From positions 948 through 16,235 of the forward strand of contig PXSD01000077.1 in assembly GCA_003023165.1 (NCBI GenBank): a stretch of DNA of 15,288 bases, read 5' to 3'. Origin of the DNA: Halobacteriales archaeon QS_9_67_15. Its GTDB lineage: Archaea > Halobacteriota > Halobacteria > Halobacteriales > Haloarculaceae. The notes under the pieces are model-generated. The model was given only the letters and a program-made list of their open reading frames with translations. It searched no databases and was not told the DNA's origin. A program made the position numbers and the translations under genes. Below are positions 6,402 to 12,719 of this stretch, one piece after another; within the stretch, counting starts at the first letter, position 1; every line of letters begins with the position of its first letter.

Positions 6402-7193
6402 ATGTCGATCAGGCAGGGATTCATGGTCGAACACCCCGGTCCGTACCGACCGGCGTTCGAGGTCGCCGCGGACGCGGGGTTCGACTACCTGGAACTGAAC
6501 ATGGAAGTCCGGTTCTCGCCGGGGTCGGTCGACCCCGAGGCGGCGCGAGCGGCCGCCGACGAACACGACCTCGACCTCGTGGTCCACCTCCCCTACACCG
6601 TCGACATCGGGTCGCCACACGAGCACGCTCGCGAGGGGGCAGTACGAGCGATCGAGTCCGCCATCGACACGGCGCGTGCGTTCGGTGCAGACAAGGGAAT
6701 CGTCCACGCGCGGTCGCTCGCCCGTCCGTTCCACTGGGAGGAGTCCCGCGTCGTGGACGGTATCTACGAGTCTATCCAGCGCCTCCACGAGTACGGCCGA
6801 GACCGGGGATTCACGGTTTGCGCCGAGAATCTCAAGGGCGATTTCGTCGACGTGGCCGACTTCCCGGCGCTGTTCGACGCGACCGACGCCGCGATGTGCC
6901 TGGACACGGGCCACGCCTCCGTCTCCGGCTACGCCGGCGCTGACCAGGCCGAGTTCCTCCGCGAGTACGGCGACCGCGTCGCGCACGTCCATCTCAACGA
7001 CACGCGGGTCGAGGAGGAGGACGAACACCTCCCGGTCGGACTGGGGTGCGTCGACTTCGCTCCCATCGCTCGTGCGCTCGTCGAGACGGACTGGAGCGGG
7101 ACTTGCACCCACGAGGTGCTCCGGTTCGACGACGAGTTCGGGTACGTCCGCGAGGGCAAGCGCCACTTCGACGCGCTGCTCGATGCGGTCTGA
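6402..7193 (+). CDS. Sugar phosphate isomerase/epimerase-like TIM-barrel protein
   Basis: Member of the xylose-isomerase-like / AP-endonuclease-2 superfamily, 263 residues, probably a metal-dependent isomerase or epimerase of unknown substrate. Candidate metal and active-site residues sit at barrel strand ends: VVHLPY (His62), GIVHA (His102), CAENL (Glu142), LDTGH (Asp168, His171), HVHLND (His197, Asp200) and THEVL (Glu238). No insertion or truncation is visible. ATG 6402 is used because of the TATA-like box 27 bases upstream and the start MSIRQGFMVE. It follows ribB by 108 bases on the same strand but has its own promoter. A DNA-repair endonuclease IV role cannot be excluded from the fold alone, but the short length and lack of typical endonuclease IV motifs make it less likely. 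Confidence 0.8.
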   Translation: MSIRQGFMVEHPGPYRPAFEVAADAGFDYLELNMEVRFSPGSVDPEAARAAADEHDLDLVVHLPYTVDIGSPHEHAREGAVRAIESAIDTARAFGADKGIVHARSLARPFHWEESRVVDGIYESIQRLHEYGRDRGFTVCAENLKGDFVDVADFPALFDATDAAMCLDTGHASVSGYAGADQAEFLREYGDRVAHVHLNDTRVEEEDEHLPVGLGCVDFAPIARALVETDWSGTCTHEVLRFDDEFGYVREGKRHFDALLDAV

Positions 7194-7323
7194 GCCGCGA
7201 ACGCCGTCTCGACACGGCCCGGACCGTCCGGTGTCACACCGACCCACGGACCGTCAACACTCTTACCAGCGGGGTGACAAGGTTCGGTATGCACCGCGAG
7301 CGCGACACCGGACGACCGACAAC

Positions 7324-7331
7324 GTATAAAT
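7324..7331 (+). promoter_or_regulatory. TATA-like box of ilvE
   Basis: GTATAAAT, the best TATA match in the window, about 35 bases before the ilvE ATG at 7363. The gene keeps a strong promoter although its frame is broken. Confidence 0.55.
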
Positions 7332-7362
7332 CGCCGGCGGTCGTCATCGAGGGGTACGACCA

Positions 7363-8197
7363 ATGAGCGAGCGCCCAGAGATGTTCCAAGGTGTCGACGA
7401 ACTCTGGATGGACGGCGAGTTCGTCGAGTTCGACGACGCACAGATCCACGTTCTCACCCACGGTCTCCACTACGGGTCGGGGGTCTTCGAGGGCGTGCGC
7501 TGTTACGACACGGTCGACGGCCCCGCTCTCTTCCGCTGGGAGGAGCACCTCGAACGGTTCTACCAGTCCGGTAAACCGTACGACCTCGAGATCCCCTTCG
7601 AGCCCGAAGCGCTCACCGAGGCGACCGTCGAACTGGTCCGTCGCGAGGAGCTCGAATCCTGCTACATCCGCCCGATCGCCTTCTACGGCTACAACTCGCT
7701 GGGCGTGAGCCCCGGCGACTGCCCGACCCGCGTGGCCATCGGTGCGTGGCCCTGGGGTGCCTACCTCGGCGAGGACGCGCTGGAGAACGGCGTCGACGTG
7801 ATGGTTTCCTCGTGGCGCAAACACGCCTCCCAAGGAGGGCAACGTCGCCGAGGGCCCCGGCGAGAACCTCTTCCTCGTCCGCGACGACGAGATCTACACG
7901 CCCGGCCTCGCGGAGTCGATCCTCGACGGGATCACGCGCCGCACCGCTATCGAACTCGCCGAGGACATGGGCTACACCGTCCACGACGACGCGACCGTCT
8001 CGCGCGGCGAACTCTACACCGCCGACGAGCTCTTTTTCACCGGCACCGCCGCGGAGGTCACGCCCATCCGCAGCGTCGACGATAACGTGGTCGGCGAGGG
8101 GACGAAAGGCCCGGTCACCGAGGACGTCCAGTCGCAGTTCTTCGACCTCGTCGAAGGCCGCCTCGACGGCTACGACGACTGGTTCACCGACGTCTGA
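7363..8197 (+). pseudogene. ilvE: Branched-chain amino acid aminotransferase, internal deletion with frameshift
   Basis: Remains of the PLP enzyme that makes Leu, Ile and Val from their 2-oxoacids. The first part (to base 7830) reads MSERPEMFQG, LTHGLHYGSGVFEGVRCY, YIRPIAFYGY and AWPWGAYLGED up to VSSWRKHAS, all classic class IV aminotransferase. The next frame resumes at 7832 with KEGNVAEGPGENLF, DGITRRTAIELAEDMG and FFTGTAAEVTPIRSVD and ends at a natural TGA. Compared with E. coli IlvE, about 35 residues are missing at the junction, including the segment with the PLP-binding lysine (AAKAGGNY in E. coli). The gap is 3n-1 bases, about 104, so the frame also shifts. The unshifted frame runs on to 8085 as Arg-rich nonsense. 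No active enzyme can be made. Either a true pseudogene or an assembly collapse. Confidence 0.9.
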
Positions 8198-8213
8198 TCG
8201 GACCGATGCCGGA

Positions 8214-8314
8214 CGTGGCTCGAACGCCACGCCCGTCGACTGCTTGCAATTGACGGGCTCCCCGGACCGCTCTCTGAGCGGCTCTCGACCGCGATATTCC
8301 GGCGTTCGGCGGTC
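8214..8314. other. Four consecutive perfect inverted repeats downstream of ilvE
   Basis: Starting 17 bases after the ilvE stop are four non-overlapping stems of 6 bp each: CGTGGC/GCCACG (8214-8231), CCCGTC/GACGGG (8232-8257), CCGCTC/GAGCGG (8267-8281) and GACCGC/GCGGTC (8287-8314). The first may act as the ilvE terminator. The series could be a structured RNA or leader of the next gene; no known RNA family is recognised. Confidence 0.35.
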
Positions 8315-8445
8315 ACGGGGTAAACAATTAGGGGCAACGGTCAGGGTATCCTCGTCCAATATCAGGTGTACATGACGAGTTCCTTCCGGAGTCACGTCCA
8401 GCCCGTACCGTGTGGCGAAGCCGATCCGGTGGCGGGGGGACGACG

Positions 8446-8700
8446 ATGGCACTGACGACGCGGTTGCGGTCAGTGTTAAACGACGCGTGCGAGCGGGCGA
8501 CGGGCGCGGGGACAGACGAGGGACTGTCGGGGCACACGCGCGCGGGCAACACCGGTCCGCACGCGTCCCCGAACACGACTCTGTTCGAGTGTCCCGCCTG
8601 TGAGAACGTCTACGTCGCCGTCGAGAAGTCCACCTGTTCGGACTGCGACACTCCCGTCGAAGAGGTCGCTGCGACCCTCTCCGGCGACCCCGAGACGTGA
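8446..8700 (+). CDS. Zinc-ribbon protein (84 aa)
   Basis: A small protein with a polar N-terminal half (MALTTRLRSVLNDACERA...) and a C-terminal zinc ribbon: CPAC (Cys49, Cys52) and CSDC (Cys64, Cys67), ending in an acidic tail. The ATG at 8446 gives a natural N-terminus; the frame is open 12 codons further up to an ATG at 8410, which gives a Gly/Arg-rich extension and is less likely. No clear TATA-like box at leaderless distance is seen, so the message may carry a leader. Its function is unknown, as for most small haloarchaeal zinc-finger proteins. The opposite strand is covered by the read-through tail of the PH-like gene; codon use and the cysteine pattern show that the plus strand is the true coding strand. 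Confidence 0.75.
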   Translation: MALTTRLRSVLNDACERATGAGTDEGLSGHTRAGNTGPHASPNTTLFECPACENVYVAVEKSTCSDCDTPVEEVAATLSGDPET

Positions 8701-9501
8701 CCGCGTGAGCGGCCGGCAGGAACGGAGGCAGTGTCTCACGACCGACGACAGTGCCCGCGAGCGAGGCGACCGGTCATACGGATTATTGTAGCGATTTACC
8801 GGTACGCGCCGACCCCGGGCTTCCACCCGCTCCAGCGCCTCACGGGTCGCGCGGAGCTCCGAGACCAGCTCGTCTAACTTGTCGGCGCTGGCGGCCCGTC
8901 GGGCGCGGCCGGCGCGCTCGCCGCCGCCGCCGGTGCCGTCGCGGCCACCGCGTCCGCCACCGAACTCCCGCTGTACTGTCGAGACCTGCTCACGCACGGC
9001 GCGCGCGTCCTCGATGTCGCTGAACGAGATGTCCGCGCCTGCGCTCCCGGCGGTGCTGACCTCGATGGTCCCGAACCCGAGCTGTTTGCCCCAGAACGAC
9101 TGGGTGAACTCCGTGTTCTGGATGCGGTCGAGGTCGACGCTCTCGATGTTCGTCGACAGGACCCCCTGTTTGACGTACAGCGACCGGTTCGTGACCACGT
9201 AGTCGGTGTGTTTGATACCGAGATACGAGAACGGTACGGCGAGGAGGACGAGAATCCCGACCAGAAACGGGATCAAAAGAATCCCCGTCACGACGGTGCC
9301 GACCAGCCGGAGCGTCGTCGGCTCGCCGACCCACACCACCTCCTCGTCCGGCTCCAGCGAGAGCCACTCCGAGACGTCGTAGTCGGTCGCCTCCGTGGCG
9401 CGGTCGACGACAGTGGCGTCAGCCCCGTCGGGAGCGGTGTCGGCGTCGCTCCCGCCAGCACCGTCGGCTCCGCCGCCGGTCGGTCTACGGTCGCCGCTCA
9501 T
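8476..9501 (-). CDS. PH-like (DUF304/bPH2) membrane protein with a spurious C-terminal extension
   Basis: Membrane protein of the bacterial PH-domain group, function unknown. Residues 1-45 are a Gly/Ala/Asp-rich cytoplasmic tail; WLSLEPDEEVVWVGEP (46-61) opens the domain; a hydrophobic hairpin covers about 66-95; then HTDYVVTNRSLYV, DLDRIQNTEF and FGTIEVSTAGSAGAD mark the PH-like fold. A charged helix (KLDELVSELRATREALERVE) ends the recognisable protein near residue 229. The remaining ~110 residues are Arg-rich and antisense to the zinc-ribbon gene. If one base is removed from the CCCCGGG run at 8812-8818, the frame ends at once with VGAYR and a TAA at 8798-8796, so the likely natural gene is 8796-9501. 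It starts within the stop of the upstream paralogue (ATGA overlap), so the two are translated together. Confidence 0.8.
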   Translation of the reverse strand: MSGDRRPTGGGADGAGGSDADTAPDGADATVVDRATEATDYDVSEWLSLEPDEEVVWVGEPTTLRLVGTVVTGILLIPFLVGILVLLAVPFSYLGIKHTDYVVTNRSLYVKQGVLSTNIESVDLDRIQNTEFTQSFWGKQLGFGTIEVSTAGSAGADISFSDIEDARAVREQVSTVQREFGGGRGGRDGTGGGGERAGRARRAASADKLDELVSELRATREALERVEARGRRVPVNRYNNPYDRSPRSRALSSVVRHCLRSCRPLTRSRLGVAGEGRSDLFDGSVAVRTGGLLDGDVDVLTGGTLEQSRVRGRVRTGVARARVPRQSLVCPRARRPLARVV

Positions 9502-10142
9502 ACGTTCTCCTCCATGCGTTCGGCGACGGCGCGGAGCCCTCTGGCCTCGCTCAGGAGCGCGTCGACCGTCCGGTCGTCGAGCCCGTCCGCAACCGATGCC
9601 GGTGGTGACTCGCCGTCGCTCGCACCGCCGGCGCGGACCTGCTCCTGCAGTCGGTCGCGGAACGTCTCGGGGTCGTCGAGGTCGGCGACGACGAGGTCGG
9701 AGCCGCCGCTCCCGGCCGTCGAGACCGCGACCGTCCCGTAGTCGAAGAGGTTCCCCCGCACGTCCTTGTGGAGCGTCGTGTTCTGGACGCGGTCGACGCC
9801 GACGTTCGTCACCGTTTCGGAGAGAACCCCCGTCTTCCGGTAGATCCGCCTGTTTGTCAGCACGTAGTCAGTCCTGTTCACCTTCAGGTACGCGACCGTC
9901 ACCGACGTGACCTGGAGGAGAGCGACCACGACAGCGGCCCCCCACACCAGCGTGGTCGTGTACTGTGGGAGGCCCCAGACGGCCGGGTCGACTTCCAGAC
10001 TGACGTAGACTGCCACGGCGGCGGCGACGACCGTCACCACGACCGCGCGAGCGACGGTGTCCGCGATCCGCCAGATGCGTGGTTCCCCCGCCCAGACGAC
10101 CGCCTCATCCTCGTCGAGCGAGAGCCACTCGTGTTCTGTCAT
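9498..10142 (-). CDS. PH-like (DUF304/bPH2) membrane protein, first gene of the pair
   Basis: Paralogue of the downstream gene, 214 residues. Layout: WLSLDEDEAVVWAGEP (6-21), two hydrophobic segments at about 27-48 and 64-86, then the PH-like domain with RTDYVLTNRRIYRKTGVLS (90-108), GVDRVQNTTL (115-124) and YGTVAVSTAGSGGSD (135-149), and a C-terminal charged helix ending in AERMEENV. These blocks line up with the second gene, so the pair arose by duplication. Proteins of this type sit in the membrane with the PH-like domain probably cytoplasmic; their role is not established. The start at 10142 (MTEHEWLSLDE) is chosen over the longer 10178 frame because a TATA-like box lies 29 bases upstream. 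Its stop overlaps the next ATG by four bases. Confidence 0.82.
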   Translation of the reverse strand: MTEHEWLSLDEDEAVVWAGEPRIWRIADTVARAVVVTVVAAAVAVYVSLEVDPAVWGLPQYTTTLVWGAAVVVALLQVTSVTVAYLKVNRTDYVLTNRRIYRKTGVLSETVTNVGVDRVQNTTLHKDVRGNLFDYGTVAVSTAGSGGSDLVVADLDDPETFRDRLQEQVRAGGASDGESPPASVADGLDDRTVDALLSEARGLRAVAERMEENV

Positions 10143-10165
10143 ATCCCGTCCGTGGTACTGTCGGA

Positions 10166-10176
10166 CGAATAAAACC
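10166..10176 (-). promoter_or_regulatory. TATA-like box of the PH-like gene pair
   Basis: GGTTTTATTCG on the minus strand, centred about 29 bases before the ATG at 10142. It would lie inside the longer alternative reading frame, which argues against that frame. Confidence 0.55.
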
Positions 10177-10224
10177 ACTGGAGCGTGGCCGGTGCGTTCG
10201 GGTGCCGAACGGTCCGAACTACCC

Positions 10225-10368
10225 TCAGATGTCTATCGAGCCGGCCCCGAACGCCGGGTCGATGTCGACGCTGTCGACGGTCGCGGTGGTCCCCCCACCG
10301 AGCGTCGAACAGCTCGAGAGACAGACGAGCCCCACCAGCAGGAGTCTCAGCACCTGGGCACGTCGCAT
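10225..10368 (-). CDS. Tiny predicted lipoprotein (47 aa)
   Basis: MRRAQVLRLLLVGLVCLSSC forms a short signal peptide with an RR pair, a hydrophobic core and a lipobox-like LSSC (Cys20). The mature part is only 27 residues, rich in Gly, Thr and Asp. The frame is open further upstream to 10473, but that part overlaps the end of the membrane protein gene and is Ser/Pro/Arg-rich. If real, it would be a very small membrane-anchored surface peptide; it may also be the start of a truncated gene, since most haloarchaeal lipoproteins are far longer. It follows the membrane protein gene on the same strand by 70 bases. Function unknown. Confidence 0.45.
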   Translation of the reverse strand: MRRAQVLRLLLVGLVCLSSCSTLGGGTTATVDSVDIDPAFGAGSIDI

Positions 10369-10438
10369 ACTCCGACGAACTGCCGACACTCCTGTACTCG
10401 GTTTCGATTTTCGGCGGCGCTCCGGGGCTACCGCCGCG

Positions 10439-10792
10439 CTACCGCTCGCGGGACTGGCCGACGAGGAAGCCACAGCCGGCGCTCACCAGGACGACGCCGC
10501 CGACGAGGAGGGCGCTGCTCCCGGTCGCAGTGCCGAGAACGACCCCGGCCCACGCGATTCCGAAGACCCCGTGCGCGAACGCGAACAGACGCCGCCCGCG
10601 TCGATAGAAGACGACGGCACCGAGTCCGAAACCGAGCGCGAGGACGACCGCCGAGAGGGCGACCGGTCGCACCCGCAGGTCGCCGACCGGGACCGGCCCG
10701 ACGAGCGGTTCGAGCAGGAAGAGGAGGCCGGCGACCCCGACGAGCGTGCCGACGGCCGCCGGGCCGGCTTCGACGTCCAGCGCCGCTCTCAC
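10439..10792 (-). CDS. Hypothetical four-helix membrane protein (117 aa)
   Basis: An integral membrane protein of unknown function with four predicted helices at about residues 13-30, 45-63, 70-90 and 93-112, joined by short loops; the RRGRR cluster after helix 2 suggests a cytoplasmic loop. The start is GTG at 10792 (MRAALDVEAG). A Shine-Dalgarno match GAGGTGA lies nine bases upstream (10802-10808), which is unusual in this mostly leaderless window and implies a message with a leader or an upstream partner gene. The opposite strand is open over the same bases but is Glu/Arg-rich as expected for the antisense of a membrane protein. The tiny lipoprotein gene follows downstream. Confidence 0.65.
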   Translation of the reverse strand: MRAALDVEAGPAAVGTLVGVAGLLFLLEPLVGPVPVGDLRVRPVALSAVVLALGFGLGAVVFYRRGRRLFAFAHGVFGIAWAGVVLGTATGSSALLVGGVVLVSAGCGFLVGQSRER

Positions 10793-10801
10793 GCCGCCGA
10801 C

Positions 10802-10808
10802 TCACCTC
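10802..10808 (-). promoter_or_regulatory. Shine-Dalgarno site deciding the GTG start at 10792
   Basis: GAGGTGA on the minus strand, complementary to the archaeal 16S rRNA 3' end, nine bases before GTG. It supports translation from 10792 on a message with a leader. Confidence 0.5.
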
Positions 10809-10855
10809 GACGTCCGAGTCGTCCGACGGCCGGTCGACGCGAGCGGGAGGGGGCG

Positions 10856-11134
10856 ATGACGGACACGCCGCTCGCTTGGGGCTGGTCCGGCATGAACGAC
10901 CGGGTCACCCGGTCGCTCCGGCGCTGTCGCCACCGGCACGGGTCTCGCCGACTGGCCGACTCGCCGGTGTGGCGGTACTTTTTTGCGTCACAGACGGTAT
11001 CGCCGGTCAAATCTGCGTCCGCCCGACGCTGTCGGCTGTCGGCCGCCGACATCTCGGACGCGCCAGGCGTCGACGTCGTCGTCCCGGACTCGACGCTGCA
11101 CGTCACGCAGCACTACACCTGGGGCGGCGAGTGA
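10856..11134 (+). CDS. Possible small protein (92 aa), uncertain
   Basis: Not recognised. The frame begins MTDTPLAWGW at an ATG preceded by GGAGG five bases upstream, and ends at TGA 11132-11134. The first two thirds are Arg-rich and do not look halophilic; the last third (LSAADISDAPGVDVVVPDST onward) has typical codon use and composition. It may be a small gene, or the 3' end of a decayed one. A hairpin with T-rich tail at 11186-11214 on the same strand fits the end of a plus-strand message. The minus strand also has an open frame (10789-11106), but it is Ser/Arg-rich and less convincing. Otherwise the 450 bases between 10793 and 11245 hold only terminator-like sequence. Confidence 0.28.
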   Translation: MTDTPLAWGWSGMNDRVTRSLRRCRHRHGSRRLADSPVWRYFFASQTVSPVKSASARRCRLSAADISDAPGVDVVVPDSTLHVTQHYTWGGE

Positions 11135-11152
11135 CCTGTCGGGCAGAGTCAC

Positions 11153-11172
11153 GGAAACGACGAAAAACGAAG
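11153..11172 (-). terminator. U-rich terminator downstream of icd
   Basis: On the minus strand this reads as a T-rich run (CTTCGTTTTTCGTCGTTTCC) about 75 bases after the icd stop. Archaeal termination depends mainly on U-rich RNA, so this is a plausible end of the icd message. A perfect AGAGAC/GTCTCT repeat (11235-11247) overlaps the stop codon. Confidence 0.4.
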
Positions 11173-11185
11173 TGGGCGCCGATGC

Positions 11186-11214
11186 GGCCGTTAGGCCATT
11201 TTCTCTCCGTTTTT
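11186..11214 (+). terminator. Hairpin and T-rich tract on the plus strand
   Basis: GGCC-GTTA-GGCC (11186-11197) followed by ATTTTCTCTCCGTTTTT. It faces the icd terminator, as expected between convergent transcripts, and hints that something is transcribed on the plus strand from before 11134. Confidence 0.35.
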
Positions 11215-11245
11215 GCGATTTAATCGCGAAAGCGAGAGACGGTCT

Positions 11246-12523
11246 CTACGCCAACTCTTCGATGCTCGCGATGATCTCGTCGGCGTACTCGTTGGTGCCG
11301 AGCTTCTCGGCGTCGTCGAGCTGTCGCTCGAGGTCGTAAGTGACCTTGCCGGCGGAGATGGTCTCCTCGACGGCGTCGCGGACGAGGTCGGCGGCGTCCT
11401 TCCAGCCCATGTAGTCGAACATGAGGCGGCCGGAGAGGGTCATCGCGGTCGGGTTGGCCATGTTCTGGCCGGCGCGCTTGGGCGCGGAGCCGTGGACCGG
11501 CTCGGCGAGCACGCGGGCGTCACCGAAGTTCGCGCCGGGCGCGATGCCGAGGCCGCCGATCTGTGCGCCGGCGGCGTCGGAGAGGTAGTCGCCGTTGAGG
11601 TTCGGCATCGCCATGACGGAGAACTCGTCGGTGCGGAGCTGTATCCACTGGAGCATCGCGTCGGCGAGGCGCTCCTCGACCATGACGGCGTCCTCCGGGA
11701 TGTCGACTTCGTCTTCGGTCTCCCAGAGGGAGTCGGGCGCGGCGAAGACCTCCTCGTCGGGGTACTCCTCCTCGGCGACTTCCATGCCCCACTCGCCGAA
11801 CTGGCCCTCGGTGAACTTCATGATGTTGCCCTTGTGGATGAGGGTGACTTTGTCGCGGTCGTGCTCGATGGCGTAGTCGATGGCCTTGCGGACGAGGCGC
11901 TTTGACCCGAACTCGGTGATCGGCTTGATGCCGATGCCGATGGGACCGTCGTGCATCGTCTCGTCGAAGCCCATGTCCTCCTCGACGAACTCCTTGACCT
12001 GCTCGACCTCCTCGGTGCCCTGCTCCCACTCGATGCCGGCGTAGACGTCCTCCGTGTTCTCACGGAAGGTGACCATGTCCATCTCCTCGGGCGACTTCAT
12101 CGGCGACGGAACGCCGTCGAGGTAGTAGGTCGGTCGGACGTTCGCGTAGAAGTCCAGCGTCTGGCGCAGCGCGACGTTCAGCGAGCGGAAGCCGGCGCCG
12201 ACGGGCGTCGTCAGCGGGCCCTTGACGGCGACGCGGTGCTCGTCGATGGCGTTGACGGTGTCATCGGGGAGGTTTTCGTCGTACTTCTCGCGGCCGGACT
12301 CCCCGGCGTAGACGCGCATCCACGAGATCTCCCGACCTGTGGCGTTCGCGGCGGCCTCGAGGATCCGCTGTGCGGCCGGACCGACGTCCGTCCCGATCCC
12401 GTCGCCGTGAATGATCGGGATGATCGGTTTCTCCGGCACGTCAAGCTCGTCGGCGTCCTCGTCGACCACTTCGATCCGCGTTCCCTCAGACGGCACCTCG
12501 ACCTTGTCGTACTCGTATCCCAT
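11246..12523 (-). CDS. icd: Isocitrate dehydrogenase, NADP-type
   Basis: TCA-cycle enzyme: oxidative decarboxylation of isocitrate to 2-oxoglutarate, giving NADPH. 425 residues, as in haloarchaeal and E. coli-type (subfamily I) enzymes. Visible: IIHGDGIGTDVGP (38-50), the substrate loop SLNVALRQ with Ser114, RENTEDVYAGIEW with Tyr161, HKGNIMKFTEG with Lys231, the metal site NGDYLSD (Asp312, Asp316) and the cofactor loop HGSAPKRAGQ (344-353). Lys349 matches the NADP-selecting lysine of E. coli IDH (Lys344); the following Tyr of that enzyme is Arg350 here, still positively suited to the 2'-phosphate. ATG 12523 has a TATA-like box 26 bases upstream. It is divergent from the asparaginase gene. 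Intact. Confidence 0.95.
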   Translation of the reverse strand: MGYEYDKVEVPSEGTRIEVVDEDADELDVPEKPIIPIIHGDGIGTDVGPAAQRILEAAANATGREISWMRVYAGESGREKYDENLPDDTVNAIDEHRVAVKGPLTTPVGAGFRSLNVALRQTLDFYANVRPTYYLDGVPSPMKSPEEMDMVTFRENTEDVYAGIEWEQGTEEVEQVKEFVEEDMGFDETMHDGPIGIGIKPITEFGSKRLVRKAIDYAIEHDRDKVTLIHKGNIMKFTEGQFGEWGMEVAEEEYPDEEVFAAPDSLWETEDEVDIPEDAVMVEERLADAMLQWIQLRTDEFSVMAMPNLNGDYLSDAAGAQIGGLGIAPGANFGDARVLAEPVHGSAPKRAGQNMANPTAMTLSGRLMFDYMGWKDAADLVRDAVEETISAGKVTYDLERQLDDAEKLGTNEYADEIIASIEELA

Positions 12524-12544
12524 ACCGCGCCTTTCTTGATTCGG

Positions 12545-12553
12545 GACTAAAGG
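12545..12553 (-). promoter_or_regulatory. TATA-like box of icd
   Basis: CCTTTAGTC on the minus strand, centred 26 bases before the ATG at 12523; leaderless spacing. Confidence 0.45.
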
Positions 12554-12609
12554 ACTGCCGTTTTACCTGAACGATTATTTCCGCCAGGACCGGCGCTCTC
12601 ACCCGAATT

Positions 12610-12640
12610 TGTTCGGAATCGTCGAACAGATTTCGACGAT
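12610..12640. promoter_or_regulatory. Two interlocking inverted repeats between icd and the asparaginase gene
   Basis: TGTTCG (12610-12615) pairs with CGAACA (12623-12628), and ATCGTCG (12618-12624) pairs with CGACGAT (12634-12640). The two palindromes overlap, so only one can fold at a time in RNA; as DNA they resemble dyad operator sites. They lie in the 196-base gap between divergent promoters. Confidence 0.35.
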
Positions 12641-12687
12641 GCCCGAGTGCCGTGTCGACGATCCACGCAAGTCACGGCGTGGCACCG

Positions 12688-12696
12688 AACTTATGC
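12688..12696 (+). promoter_or_regulatory. TATA-like box of the asparaginase gene
   Basis: AACTTATGC centred 28 bases before the ATG at 12720; leaderless spacing, and it supports this start. Confidence 0.5.
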
Positions 12697-12719
12697 CCTC
12701 GGCGCGGACAGGGACGGGT

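Noticed and set aside
5595..7247. Minus-strand open frame of 550 codons opposite ribB and the isomerase gene
   Set aside because: Composition is Val/Gly/Arg-rich as expected for the antisense of GC-rich genes; both plus-strand genes have strong family motifs.
8200..8452. Minus-strand reading of the gap before the zinc-ribbon gene (RYGLDVTPEGTRHVHLILDE and onward)
   Set aside because: It looks protein-like at first, but third positions are not G/C-biased (GTA, ATA, TTG, AAT, TTA) and it runs into the antisense of ilvE.
10789..11106. Minus-strand 105-codon frame whose stop overlaps the GTG of the membrane protein gene
   Set aside because: The overlap would suit an operon partner, but the peptide is Ser/Arg-rich with no typical codon bias or domain.
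10079..11134. Plus-strand frame of 351 codons from the PH-like promoter to 11134
   Set aside because: Most of it is antisense to the membrane protein and lipoprotein genes and is Arg/Glu-rich; only the last part (from 10856) was kept as a low-confidence gene.
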